Below, piece after piece: positions 40,197 to 50,560 of a stretch of DNA of 64,000 nucleotides; position 1 is the stretch's first letter; each line of letters starts with the position of its first letter. The translations under genes and the position numbers were made by a program. Source of the stretch: Dipteris shenzhenensis (lineage: Eukaryota > Polypodiophyta > Polypodiopsida > Gleicheniales); assembly GCA_047967505.1 (NCBI GenBank), contig CM106538.1; one strand, 5' to 3'. Below the pieces are notes generated by a model. The model was not told where the DNA came from and did no database searches. It was given only the letters and a program-made list of their open reading frames with translations.

Positions 40197-41698
40197 AATA
40201 CTCCTCGTGCAAATCTAGCAGAGAGTCAAAACATGGGAGTTGGTTGGCATTTGAAGGATACATAAGGCAAATCTCATTATATGATGCTTGTGTTGGGGAC
40301 TTAGCATCTGCATTATTCCATATTGCAAGGTGTGAACATGTCCAAGGATTGCATATTGGATCTGGTACTTTGTTAGAGAGCCCTCAGTAGGTAGTGAGAG
40401 TTGCAAATTCTGCAGTGAATGCTGCTAGGATGGAAACAGATGATCCACATCTCATTGGAGATGTGGAGACTGTGAGACGAAAGAAAAGGTTGGGGCGAGC
40501 CCTCACGTGTTGATGACTCTCATTGCCATGACTTTGAGTACGTGGTACATGCATGGAGAACCTTCCAAGAATACTAGAAGAGATTCTAAATTTGAAGACA
40601 GGTTGGGCATGCCACCATCAACACCCAATGTTTAGAGTACACATCAAGCTAATGATGTGCACATGCGGGTGCATGGAGATGATGTTCATGATGTTTACTG
40701 GGCCATTCATAGGGCAAAGCGAGGAAGCAAGGTGCGTTGTCAAGCATGGCTTTCAAGTGTCAGTTGCAAAGGCAAAAAATTGATTAATGAGAATAGCTTG
40801 CAAGAAAATCTAGCACCTAGTTTCAATGGAAGAATGAACCATGCCCATGGTCAACGAGTGCAATTTTTTTGGTTTTGTGGGGATGATGTGACACATTCAT
40901 GGATTCCAAGCAACAAGATTATTGGTGCTCCAATAGCTCCTAAAAAGTGGCTAGTGCAAGCAGGAGTATGTTTGACAAGTGTAGAAGTAAGGAAGCTACA
41001 AAGATCCGGGTTTCTTCTGGACGTTTCTGAGATTTTGGGCAACTCTGATGCAAATAACACACCTAGTGGGAATCAAATACCAAACCTCCCAGAAAAAGTG
41101 ACTCCTACCTCTAGCCATCAAAGATGAAGTGTAGGACAAGCAGTTCAAAGGCAGCTGCAGACCGCATTGAATGCTTTTTGCATGCTGTAGCTAATTGTGA
41201 CCTCAGGAATGAAGCACAAAGTGGATGAAGATGAAGAGTTCATGGTTGAAAGCTTTGAATCTGATCCTATGGGAAAGGCATATACAGTGCGTCTTTGTAG
41301 TGAACCCTCATGTACTTGCAATGACTTCATTCAACATGCATCACAAGGAATATTTGTTCCATGCAAGCACATGTATGTTGTTTACCTTCGTGTCTTGGGA
41401 CAAAACATGGATTGTATGGCAATTCACCAACCTCGGCTCACTGCTATGGAGATCTTCCAATTGTTAGAGTCTATATCAGCCATAAAACAATGTAGATTCA
41501 AGATAAATTTCAGACCCATATTTCAAGTGACATGCAGGATTTGTTTTGCCCATGTTAGAGTCAAGTCGGAGTCATCAGATTCCCTTGATATTTATTTTTG
41601 GCATAACATTCATATAACCTAAACAATTTTGAATTTTTGCTTTGTAGTTGTCAATTGAATCAATGATGAGACATGCATCTCTCTTTTGGCCTCTATTA

Positions 41699-41945
41699 GA
41701 TTCAATTTAGAGTGGTATCCCTTTGACATATATTAAATGACATACATGTGATGAAGCCTTGATACAGTTTGCAAAGTCATGGATTTGAATAGTCACTTAT
41801 GAACTTGAACTTCTTGAGCACCTCGTGTCTTCTAGAACATGTTTTTTTCAATACCTTGTCATTAAATACATACGAAAGGGATACCACTCTAAATTGAATA
41901 AAGGGATACCCTTAGATTAAATTTAGAGTGGTATCCCTTTGACAT
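41699..41945. repeat. Inverted and direct copies of TTTAGAGTGGTATCCCTTTGACAT
   Basis: The unit occurs forward at about 41704-41729, reversed at 41875-41896, and forward again at 41919-41945. The last two face each other as a hairpin with a short centre. They lie just past the SWIM pseudogene, so they could be element ends, but no matching left end was found near 35891. Confidence 0.75.
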
Positions 41946-42017
41946 GATGAAGGGTCAATAGGATGCAAACATGCATGAAGTCAATATTTCTATTACTTCT
42001 TTATGTTTCCAAGTACC

Positions 42018-42326
42018 CCTATGGAGGGGTTCTATTTGGAGAGTTTTTTATTGCGAGTTTGTGAGTTCTCTGTTAGTTGTTTATGTTTTCCATTTAAGGG
42101 GTTTTTTTTGTTTATGTTTGCGAGTTCTCTAGTAGTTGTTTATGTTTACTATTTAAGAGGGATTATATTTGGCAACATTTATATTACTTCTTTATACCCA
42201 CTAGGCAGGATTCTATTAGAGGAGTTTTTTTCCTAGCGAGTTTGGCAAGATTTCTATTACTTCTTTATGTTCTTAGGAGCAAAAAAACTCACAAACTCGC
42301 TAGGAAAAAACTCACCAAATAGAATC
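42018..42326. repeat. Repeats of TTCTATTTGG(A/T)GAGTTTTTT..GCGAGTTTG, direct and inverted
   Basis: Forward copies lie near 42028 and 42210; an inverted copy covers 42285-42328 (CACAAACTCGCTAGGAAAAAACTCACC). The pair at 42210-42245 and 42285-42328 forms an inverted repeat with a 40-base centre. The stretch also repeats TTTCTATTACTTCTTTATG. It borders the 3' side of the gypsy element that follows, so part of it may be LTR sequence. Confidence 0.6.
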
Positions 42327-42328
42327 CC

Positions 42329-44882
42329 CCATTATTTTTTAGAATGGCTTGCATGTTGATGTAGTAGCACTTCACGTTTATTGTTGTAGTGGACTGGAGT
42401 CCATCCAATGTTTCTAGTAGCACAGCTCCGATGGGGTTCATTTTTTTGACTTTATAAGGTCCTTGAACTAAAAATTTGAGTTTCCCCTTGGGGACTTTGG
42501 TATTATACAGTGAAACCAAGTCACCTTCCTTGATGTCTTTGTCTTTAAGGTTTCTGTCAAACCATGCCTTTTTTCTTTGTTTTTTTGTTGTCATGGCATG
42601 GTAGGCAACTAATTTGGTCTCTGTATGCTTCTCTAATTGGTAGATTCTTTCTTTTAGGGATGCATGATCTCCCATATGTTCTTGTACTACTACGCATAGG
42701 CTAGTTATTAAAAATTCTAGTTGGACCATAGCTTGAAGGCCATACACCAATTGAAAAGGTGTATTTCCTCTACTGACCTTGAGTATGGTTTGGTTTGCCC
42801 ATAAGGCTGCATTTAGTTTCTCTACCCAATGATAACACTTTGGTTCTACTACCTTGGTGAGGACAATGCATAATATTTTGTTTGTGGATTTATTAGTTTA
42901 AGGTATGCTCTTTCTATGGATCACCATAAAGCTACACGAGTTCTTGGATGACCTCATTGATAAAATGTGTCCCTCTATCTGACACACTTTCAATGGGGCC
43001 TCTGAATCAGGTGATCACATTCTCGTACAAGAATCTTGCTGTGCTTCTGGCATCTGCCTTTGTGACTGCTTTAGCTTCAGCACATTTGGTAAAGTAATGA
43101 GTGGCCACAATGATGTAGCATGCATGTGTTTCCCTTTGCTGCTGGATAGATGGGACCCATAAAATCTATCCCCCATTTTTCAAATGGTTTTTGTGCAACA
43201 AGTGATGTTAGGGGATTCAAGTCCTTGTGTTGTGGTTTAGTAGTCCGTTGGCATAAATCACAACTTTTGACATATTCATAGGCATCTGCCCAAAGTTGAC
43301 CATCAGTATCATGTGAGAAGGACTTTTTTTGTTGTTGCTTCCCCTTGGAAATGTCCACTCTCAATGCCTTCATGGGCTTCACTAAGGATTGGCATGATCT
43401 CATGTGGCATTACACATCTTAAAACTTGGTCCTTGCCCATCTTATATAGTTGCCCTACAATGACCTGATAGGGTGTAGTTTTTAGAATTAGTTTTCTGGC
43501 ATCCACTGCTTTCATTTCAGGAGGTGGTCTTTCTACCATTAAGTACCTAATGATGTTTGCACACCAATTAGGCACAACATCTATTTGAAATAATGTGATA
43601 GATGGTAGGTGCTCTTCTTTTTTGTTGGTATTCACAATTTCACTCTTCATTCTCACATTAGGTTTGAACTTGCAAAGTTTTTTGCTTTGTGAGACTAGTG
43701 ATGGATTTTCAATAGGAGTCTCACTCCTAAGGAGAGGCTCTTTGTCCATACATGCACCTTCAAGCCCTTTAGGATCCCGTTCCAAACTTGGGGACTTAGG
43801 TGCTCTTGTGGATTTAGTCAAACACAATTCCACCACTCTGGTCTGCAATCTTTTGAATTCATTAAAGTGATCTATCTTGGCCTTTTGGATTTGCACACCC
43901 TCCTTCTTTTTTCTTGACTGATGGCTATTGGTTAGTGCTGGAGGGTCTATCTTGGGGTATTCTATGGCCATGAGTGCTTGCAAGATTGCCAAGTCATTGT
44001 TGAATATTTGGCCTTCCAAGGTGGCATTATCAGCTTCTGTTTCTAGCTCCCAATAAAAGTTTGCACCACAACCTTCTGTTATGGCTTCTTCAAGGTCACT
44101 GTCCCACTCGTCGCTTGCCATGAAGACTGATATTTCCACCTCTTCTAATTTTTCATCCCAGATTGGTGCCTCTAGTTGGATCATTTGGGCATCCATATCT
44201 GGCAACATTGGATGTGTTGTTTTATAGTTATCAATTGTAGCCAATGCCTGTATCTAATTATTGATGTCAATTTATGTATCCCCTTCTATCGGTTTTAGTA
44301 CATTTGTAGGTACAGGGGATGCATGATTGGTGGCTATAGTGGAGGAAGTGTCTTCAATATTTCTAGAATAATGGGCTTGATTTCCCTTGCTCCCAAATTT
44401 ATCTTGACAACTGTTTCTCTATTTTGGATTGTGATTCTATCAGTGCCCCAATCATGGAGTACTAAATCTCTTCCCAAATTCATGATCTTCCCAGCAATAT
44501 ATGGTATATTGTGGCTCCCTTGGGAAGATCCAAGATAGTAAACTAGAGAGTGAACTTGACTCCAACAATTTTTGTTGACCTATTGTCAACAATGATACCC
44601 AATGGCTTCATTTTAATGTGGTTAGCTAGGCGGATGTTGGATGTGGCCTTCTGCATTAGAGCCAAGTCCCATTCTTCATATAGATCTCTTGCTAAAATGT
44701 TTACACCGGCTCCGTTGTCCACTATTGTAGGGTATTGGCAAAAGGCTTTATGCTCCAATAGGATAGTTACATTTTTTATGTCATCCCTCACACCAAATTG
44801 TATTGAAATAACCTTTTCTTCATCTTTAGGTTGGGGGAAGTATTGTGAAGATTCTATACATCCCTTGAAACTCTCCCACATT
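42329..44882 (-). pseudogene. Ty3/gypsy protease and integrase without reverse transcriptase
   Basis: Read downward from 44882: an aspartic protease (FCQYPTIVDNGAGVNILARD, with DNG for DTG/DSG), a long acidic linker, then integrase: VGQLYKMGKDQVLRCVMPHE, SEAHEGIESGHFQGEATTKK, the Cys pair of the finger in YVKSCDLCQRTTKPQHKD, the core WGIDFMGPIYPAAKG, and a C-terminal region with KKAWFDRNLKDKDIKEGDLV and VQGPYKVKKM. No RT or RNase H text occurs between protease and integrase. Frames break at 43309-43403 and 42750-43077. Its gag half is at 50561-54180, separated by the inserted block 44883-50560. Confidence 0.88.
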
Positions 44883-45234
44883 TGTGGAGATCTTGAGCTC
44901 CACTCATGATATGCCAGGGTGGCCATTGTGCATTTATGTCACTGACTTGTTAGTTACAGATGCGGTTGGTACACCGCCCATGAATAATAGCTAGTGACAT
45001 TTGTCTTTATGTACTCTAGTTAGTGGCTTAGTTAGTATGCCACCTTAGTTAGCTGAGTTTGGTTTGAGACCCACATATAGGGTTCACCTATTCTTTTGTA
45101 CTTCGAGTTCTTTTGGCTTTCACAACTAAGAAGAGGAAAACTATTTTCAGCCTCCACCTTTGTGAATATTCCCCCATTGTGTATGTGAGAAAGCTACAAG
45201 TGAGACTCCTTCCTTCTCTCCCACTCTCTTCACA
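44883..45234 (+). repeat. 5' LTR of copia family A element (352 bp)
   Basis: Same family as 966-1318 and 34217-34569. It is followed directly by the tRNA-Met primer site, which proves it is a 5' LTR. Confidence 0.93.
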
Positions 45235-45766
45235 TGGTATCAGAGCTCGGTTCGTGGTAAGGAGCTCAAGAAAGCAAACCAAGTTCGCGGTGTCATAGTA
45301 AGAGGATCATTGTTGCTTTCCTTTTTTTTCAAGTTTGGGAGCAAATCTCTGCAGGTAGCACAGCCGAAAAGTGCAAGAGTGCACTGTCTCATATTGGGAT
45401 GCCATTCGTGGTGTGGCAAAAGGGCAGTATATGCTACGAGAGGACAAAGTGCATGGTGAAATTATTTTTTTGATTCGAGGCCATTTCGGGGCCCGTTTTG
45501 GTGGCAAAAGTTTTTCACAAGCACTCAAAAAAGTGCCTTGTTTTTTGATGTGCGACCATTTGAGAGGTGCCATAAAAATTGCATCGTATGCTTGTGCGCA
45601 GAGATATTGGGAGTGACAGAATCATTCTTATTGCCTGTTGATGCAAAATCGTCACTAGGAAGTGACTGTGTGGTCAAATACCACTTTCGTCAGTTTTCCA
45701 GATTTGCCCTTGTGAGGCAAAAGAAGTGTTTTTTGCAGTGATAGAATATTTTTGCAGTGTTCTGTA

Positions 45767-47579
45767 ATGGCATCTGATGGTCTTTCACAGATAGTCACTG
45801 AAAAGCTTGACAAGAACAACTTCCAAGCATGGAAGTTTAGAATGATGAATTTCATTAAGGGAAAAGGCTCTTGGGAGTTCAATACTGGAGCTAAACAAGA
45901 ACCAGTTATTCCTAATGTTCCCAATCAACAGGAATTGCAGGCATTTAAAGGCTGGCATGAGAGAGCCAGAAAAGTTATGTACTGGCTGTCTATCAGTATT
46001 TCAGATTCTATGATTGTGCATATTCGGGATGCAAGCATGCCAAAGGAGGCATGGGATACTTTGACAAAAATGTATAGCACAAATACGCAAGCCACGAAAA
46101 CATAGCTCAAGTAGGAGTTGCATAATGTGCAAAGTAAAAATATGAGCATCAATGACTACCACATCAAGGTGAAGAAGATTGCAGATGCACTTGCTTCTCT
46201 TAGGTCAGCAGTGGAAGATGATGATCTTGAATGGTCTAGGAAAGGATTAGGCACAATTCCATACATCCATTACTGTCCGTGAGAATTTTCCTCATTTTGA
46301 GGAGTTGATTGCTCTTCTAATTTTTGAAGAGCAAAGAAATGGTGGTGCATCTTCTTCAAGAGGAACTTCAAAAGAAATTGTCTTCTACTCAAATGCTGGA
46401 AGAGGTAGAGGTAGATGTAGAGCAGGCAGATCTGGAGGCCATGGCAAAAATCAAAATATGGACCAAATTCAAGAAAACTAGTCCTATGGAGGAGGACATG
46501 GTAACTTTAGAGGCAGGGGGAGCCAAAGAGGTCATGGTGGATGGCCAAGATGCCAAAATGCAAACAACAATGTTGAATGCTACTACTATGGTAAAATGGG
46601 TCATATGGTTAAAGACTACCATAAAAAGTAGAATGACATCATGACTGGAAAATTGCAGCAAGGCAATTATGCATCCTCTAGTAGACAAGGTGATGACAAA
46701 ATGAGCATTTGTTTATGGTGTAGCACATGACCAATTCTGTGACAAGTGTAGAAGAAAGCAATGATGTGTGGTATGTTGACTCAAGTGCATCAAACCACAT
46801 GATAGGTCATGCAGAATGGATGCAGGATGCAAGGAAAATGGAAAGACTAGGATTTGTGGAGACTGGTGATGATACTGCACATCCTATTGTGCAAATTGGT
46901 CAAATTCCTTTGTCTATGCAGGATGGGAAAAAGAAGATCTGTTTGATGTATTTCATGTCCCGAATATCACTAAGAACCTAGTTTCTGTTGTTCAAATGGT
47001 TGAGCAGGGCTTGCAGGTCAGATTTAATCCTCATGGATGCTTTGTTGAGGATATGAAAAATAAAGGTCGCTTGATAGCAAAAGGGAAGAAGAAGGGCAGG
47101 TTGTTTAAGTTGGATGTGGACATGCCTGAATTGAGTGCAGCAATGTTTGCACATGGGACTAGTGTAGTTACAGATATTGATATCTGGCATAAAGGCATTG
47201 GTCATGTTAATGTACGAATTAAATTAATGCATGCCCAAAATATTGTTGCACGATTGCCTAAGTTCAAGGTTGTAGAAATGCATAAGGTATGTGAACCCTA
47301 TAAATTTGAAAAATAGGCAAGGAAAACATTTCCTAGACATGTTCAAGAGAGTAAGAGGCCATTGGAATTAATCTACTCTAATGTGTGGACTACTAAAGTT
47401 GCATCTATTGGAGGCTGTCATTATTTTGTCACTTTTATTGATGACTACGGCCGAAAAGTTTGGGTGTATTTTATGAAAAAGAAAAGTCAAGTGTTTGGGC
47501 ATTTCAAAGCTTTTAAAGCTATGGTTGAGAAAGAAATAGGCCTACAAATAAAATGCCTAAGGTCATATGGAGGGGGAGA
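45767..47579 (+). pseudogene. First gag-protease-integrase unit (family A)
   Basis: ATG 45767 opens MASDGLSQIVTEKLDKNNFQ. Gag then degrades (stop at 46103; the knuckle has lost cysteines, reading CYYYGKMGH). The protease reads WYVDSSASNHMIGHAEWMQD (DSS for DSG). The pre-integrase domain (DIDIWHKGIGHVN) and integrase core (TFIDDYGRKVWVYFMKKKSQ, LQIKCLRSYGGGEH) follow. The core's second Asp is changed (RSYGG for RSDGG). It ends at the duplication junction. Confidence 0.88.
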
Positions 47580-49330
47580 GCATGGAAGTTTAGAATCACG
47601 AATTTCCTTAAGGGAAAAGGCTATTGGGAGTTCATTACTGGAGCTGAACAAGAACTAGTTATTCCTAATGTTCCCAAACAACAAGAGTTGCAGGCATTTA
47701 AAGGCTGGCATGAGAGAGCCAAAAAAGTTATGTACTGGCTGTCTATCAATATTTTTGATTCTATGATTGTGCATATTCAGGATGCAAGAACACCGAAGGA
47801 GGCGTGGGATACTTTGACAAAAATGTATAGCACCAATACGCAAGCCAAGCAAATGTAGCTCAAGCAGGAGTTGCATAACTTGCAGAGAGAAAATATGAGC
47901 ATCAATGACTATCACATGAAGGTGAAGAAGATTACAGATGCACTTGCTTCTATTGGGTCGCCATTGGGAGATGATGATTTAGTTTCTGTGACCTTGAATG
48001 GTCTAGGAAAGGATTATGCACAATTCCGGACATCCATTGCCATCCATGAGAATTTTCCTGATTTTGACGAGTTGATTGCTCTTCTAGTTTCTGAAGACCA
48101 GAGAAATCGTGGTGCATCTTCTTCAGGAGGAACTTCAAAAGAAGTTGTCTTCTACTCAAATGCTGCAAGAGGTAGAGGTAGAAGTAGAGGAAGCCGATTT
48201 GGAGGCCATGGCAAAAATCATAATATGCAAGAAAACCAGTCCTATGGAGGAGGACGTGGTAACTTTAGAGGCAAGGGGAGCCAAAGAGATCGTGGTGGAT
48301 GGCAGAGAGGCCAAAATGCAACCAACAATGTTGAATGCTACTACTGTGGTAAAATGGGTCATATGGTTAAAGACTACTATAAAAAGCAGAATGACATCAT
48401 GACTGGGAAATTGCAGCAAGGCAATTATGCATCCTCTAGTAGACATAGTGATTACAAAAATGAGCATCTGTTTATGGTGCAGCACATGACCGATTCTGTG
48501 ACAAGTGCAAAAGAAAGCGATGATGTGTGGTACGTTGACTCAGGTGCATCAAACCACATGGTGATGATATTGCACATCCTATTGTGCACATTGGTAAATT
48601 TCCTTTGTCTATGCAAGATGGAAAAAAGAAATACCTGTCTAATGTATTTCATGTCCCAAATATCACCAAGAACCTAGTTTCTATTGGTCAAATGGTTGAG
48701 CAAGGCTTGCAGGTCAGATTTAATCCTCATGGATGCTTTGTTGAGGATATGAAAAATAAAGGTCGCTTGATAGCAAAAGGGAAGAAGAAGGGCAGGATGT
48801 TTACATTGGATGTGGACATGCCTGAATTGAGTGCAGCAATGTTTGCACATGGGACCGATGTGGTTGCAGATATTGATATCTAGCATAAATGCATTGGTCA
48901 TGTTAATGTATAGCAACTTAGGTATGTGAAGCCTATCAATTTGGAAAACAGGCAAGGAAACCATTTCCTAGACATGTTCAAGAGAGTAAGAGGTGATTGG
49001 AATTAATCCACTCTGATGTGTGGACTACTAAAGCTGCATCTATTGGAGGCTGTCATTATTTTGTCACTTTTATTAATGACTACAGCTGAAAAGTTTGGGT
49101 GTATTTTATGAAAAAGAAAAGTGAAGTGTTTGGGCATTTCAAAGCTTTTAAAGCTATGGTTGAAAAAGAAACAGGCTTGCAAATAAAATGCCTAAGGTCA
49201 GATTCAGGGGGAGAGTACCTCTCAAATGAGTTTGCAAGTTTCCTGCAGGAGCATGGCATAAAGCAATAATATTCATGCAGTCATACCCCATAGCAAAATG
49301 GACTTGCAGAAAGGAGGCATATTTGATAGG
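47580..49330 (+). pseudogene. Second gag-protease-integrase unit (family A)
   Basis: This unit repeats the first from AWKFRITNFLKGKGYWEF onward but is better preserved in gag: NYGKDYA-type text is intact and the Gly/Arg tail runs to CYYCGKMGHMVKDYYKK, where the last knuckle Cys is Tyr. The protease has VWYVDSGASNHM with a correct DSG, then a deletion of about 70 bases. The integrase has LRSDSGGEYLSNEFASFLQE. Because it lacks the gag start it cannot have been translated alone. Confidence 0.88.
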
Positions 49331-49520
49331 TATATTGTGCCATGCTCAACGAAAAAGACTTGCCAAATTATTAGTGGGCTAAAGCAGTTCTCTAACAAGT
49401 TCCAAAATCAACCATACTTCATATTATGGAGTAGCATGAGTTTATAGGGGAACTAATGTCATATAGAACATTCTCTTTGGAGTTGTTGTTCTTCATGGAA
49501 TAACACGTTCCCTTTTCCAA

Positions 49521-49760
49521 TTATAGCCAAAGGAACTTAATAAGCAAGATATATTTGAAGCATTTCCCTTGTGCACCAAATACTATGTGAAGATGATCCC
49601 AGGCTTCATGTGAAGTTTCAAAGCCATCAATGTGGTGAATGTATGAGTCTTTTAATCCCAAAGCAATGATAGCAAGAGCCTTCTTGTCTTTGATCAACCA
49701 ATTAGCTTCTTCTTTTACTTTCCATTCACAACATTCCATATCTTGAAGCATTTCTTGTGA
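49521..49760 (-). pseudogene. Copia gag fragment of another family, minus strand
   Basis: On the minus strand: WLIKDKKALAIIALGLKDSY, then IHHIDGFETSHEAWDHLHIV and FGAQGK. This is the UBN2-type Gag core of copia elements, unlike families A and B. It begins abruptly between a dying family A integrase and sequence of the short-LTR-element type (from about 49980). Confidence 0.7.
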
Positions 49761-49979
49761 AGAAGGGCTACTTCAACAACAAAGCAAATCTGGCTGAAGG
49801 AAGAACTCAATCAGCAAATGAAGAATCAAACTTGGTGGTAGAAGAGAAAGACTATGCTTTTTGAGCACTTTGTCTTTTGAATTTTTGTTTATCATCACTT
49901 GGTCAAATTTTGAGGTTCTCTGCCTGGAGTAGTACTCCAAAAAGAATGTCATATGTTTTGTCTTTTGTAAATCACCTCT

Positions 49980-50233
49980 AGTCACCATATGATGTAGGCC
50001 ATGTGATATGTGTTTTGTCTATCCCATTTTTGTGAACCTCACACCTTTGGGAACCCTTACTAGCATGAAATCCTAGCCATAGATTTATCCTTGACCACCA
50101 TGAGATGGCATGAGAAACTATGAGACTAGATGTATCCTTGACCTTGCAAGAGGCAAACCCTTGAGGGGGGGTATGTTGGGATAAGTGTGATCAAGTGCTT
50201 ACTCTATGGTGCATGTGTGCATCTAGGGGAGTC

Positions 50234-50286
<53 letters not shown>

Positions 50287-50560
50287 GTAGAGGCACATCT
50301 AGTGCTATGATGTGTCTAGTATGTGACCTAAGTGATGATGTAAGCCAAAGGCCCCCACATGGGAGGTTCCTTTGATTTAGGCCAGTCCCACTGATGTAGG
50401 GGCTGATTGCCACTGATGTAGGGAAGGTGCCTTTGATCTAGGCCACCTTCTCCCCATTTCTATAAGAGAGTCTCACCTCTCTCACAATCTAGAGTGAAAA
50501 AAATTTTTGGTTACATCTTGTGCTCTCACTCCTCTTCCAAGATGCATCTATTCTATCCCA
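49980..50560 (+). mobile_element. 3' end and LTR of a further LTR element
   Basis: 50060-50173 has the phrases ATTTATCCTTGACC and GGCATGAGAAACTATGAGACTAG, also in the short LTR elements (reverse strand), and ends in the purine tract CCTTGAGGGGGGGTA. The LTR starts TGTTGGGATA at 50174 and probably ends TATCCCA at 50560; those ends are inverted. It contains a (TG)n run at 50237-50285. No target duplication was found, so the right border is tentative. Confidence 0.6.

Larger units (their letters stand above)
35891..41622 (+). pseudogene. SWIM zinc-finger transposase-like gene, interrupted by LTR element
   Basis: ATG 35891 gives MVSEYMTFFSKNHEERL then a stop; open pieces follow at 35945-36412, 36557-37000 (CRSRCFAKIYYCELEDVGYT), 37264-37497 (GRGSGVDLVNRMQPSSDLEK, ending HGWTTMDAHVYD), 37513-37869 (EFNKEDTEAQVQFWRMLNDV, FMVAYEAQPNWRAV, ERSCIFHQKQGLQR) and WMSWWEDRIAHWGNFM near 38000. 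The gene is split at 38168 by an LTR element and resumes at 40197. The end (41197-41622) carries a SWIM finger, CTCNDFIQHASQGIFVPCKH. The layout (conserved core with D, then SWIM) fits the MULE/FAR1-like class of transposase-derived plant proteins, as recalled from early-diverging land plants. Multiple stops show it is dead. No terminal repeats could be proved. Confidence 0.65.
44883..49440 (+). mobile_element. Copia family A element with duplicated gag-pro-int, 3' part lost
   Basis: A 352-bp 5' LTR (44883-45234) begins TGTGGAGATC and ends CTTCACA; TGGTATCAGAGC follows at 45235-45246. Gag starts near 45767. A first unit runs from gag GCATGGAAG (45827) to the integrase GGGGGAGAG (47579); then gag starts again at GCATGGAAG (47580) and runs to the integrase GGGGGAGAG (49215). 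The copy then continues with a few integrase remnants (LAERRHI) and fades near 49440. RT, RNase H and 3' LTR are absent. It is inserted in the minus-strand gypsy element. Confidence 0.9.

Noticed and set aside
41197-41622. Annotation as a functional FAR1/FHY3 transcription factor
   Set aside because: Only the SWIM finger is shared; the upstream core is broken by stops and an LTR element and its text differs from FAR1.
50187-50413. Open frames with (CV)n and (HT)n
   Set aside because: They translate a (TG)n microsatellite inside an LTR.
44883-50560. Treating the whole block as one inserted element with a 5-bp duplication
   Set aside because: Left flank ACATT and right flank TGTGT do not match, and the right LTR is from another family, so the block is composite.
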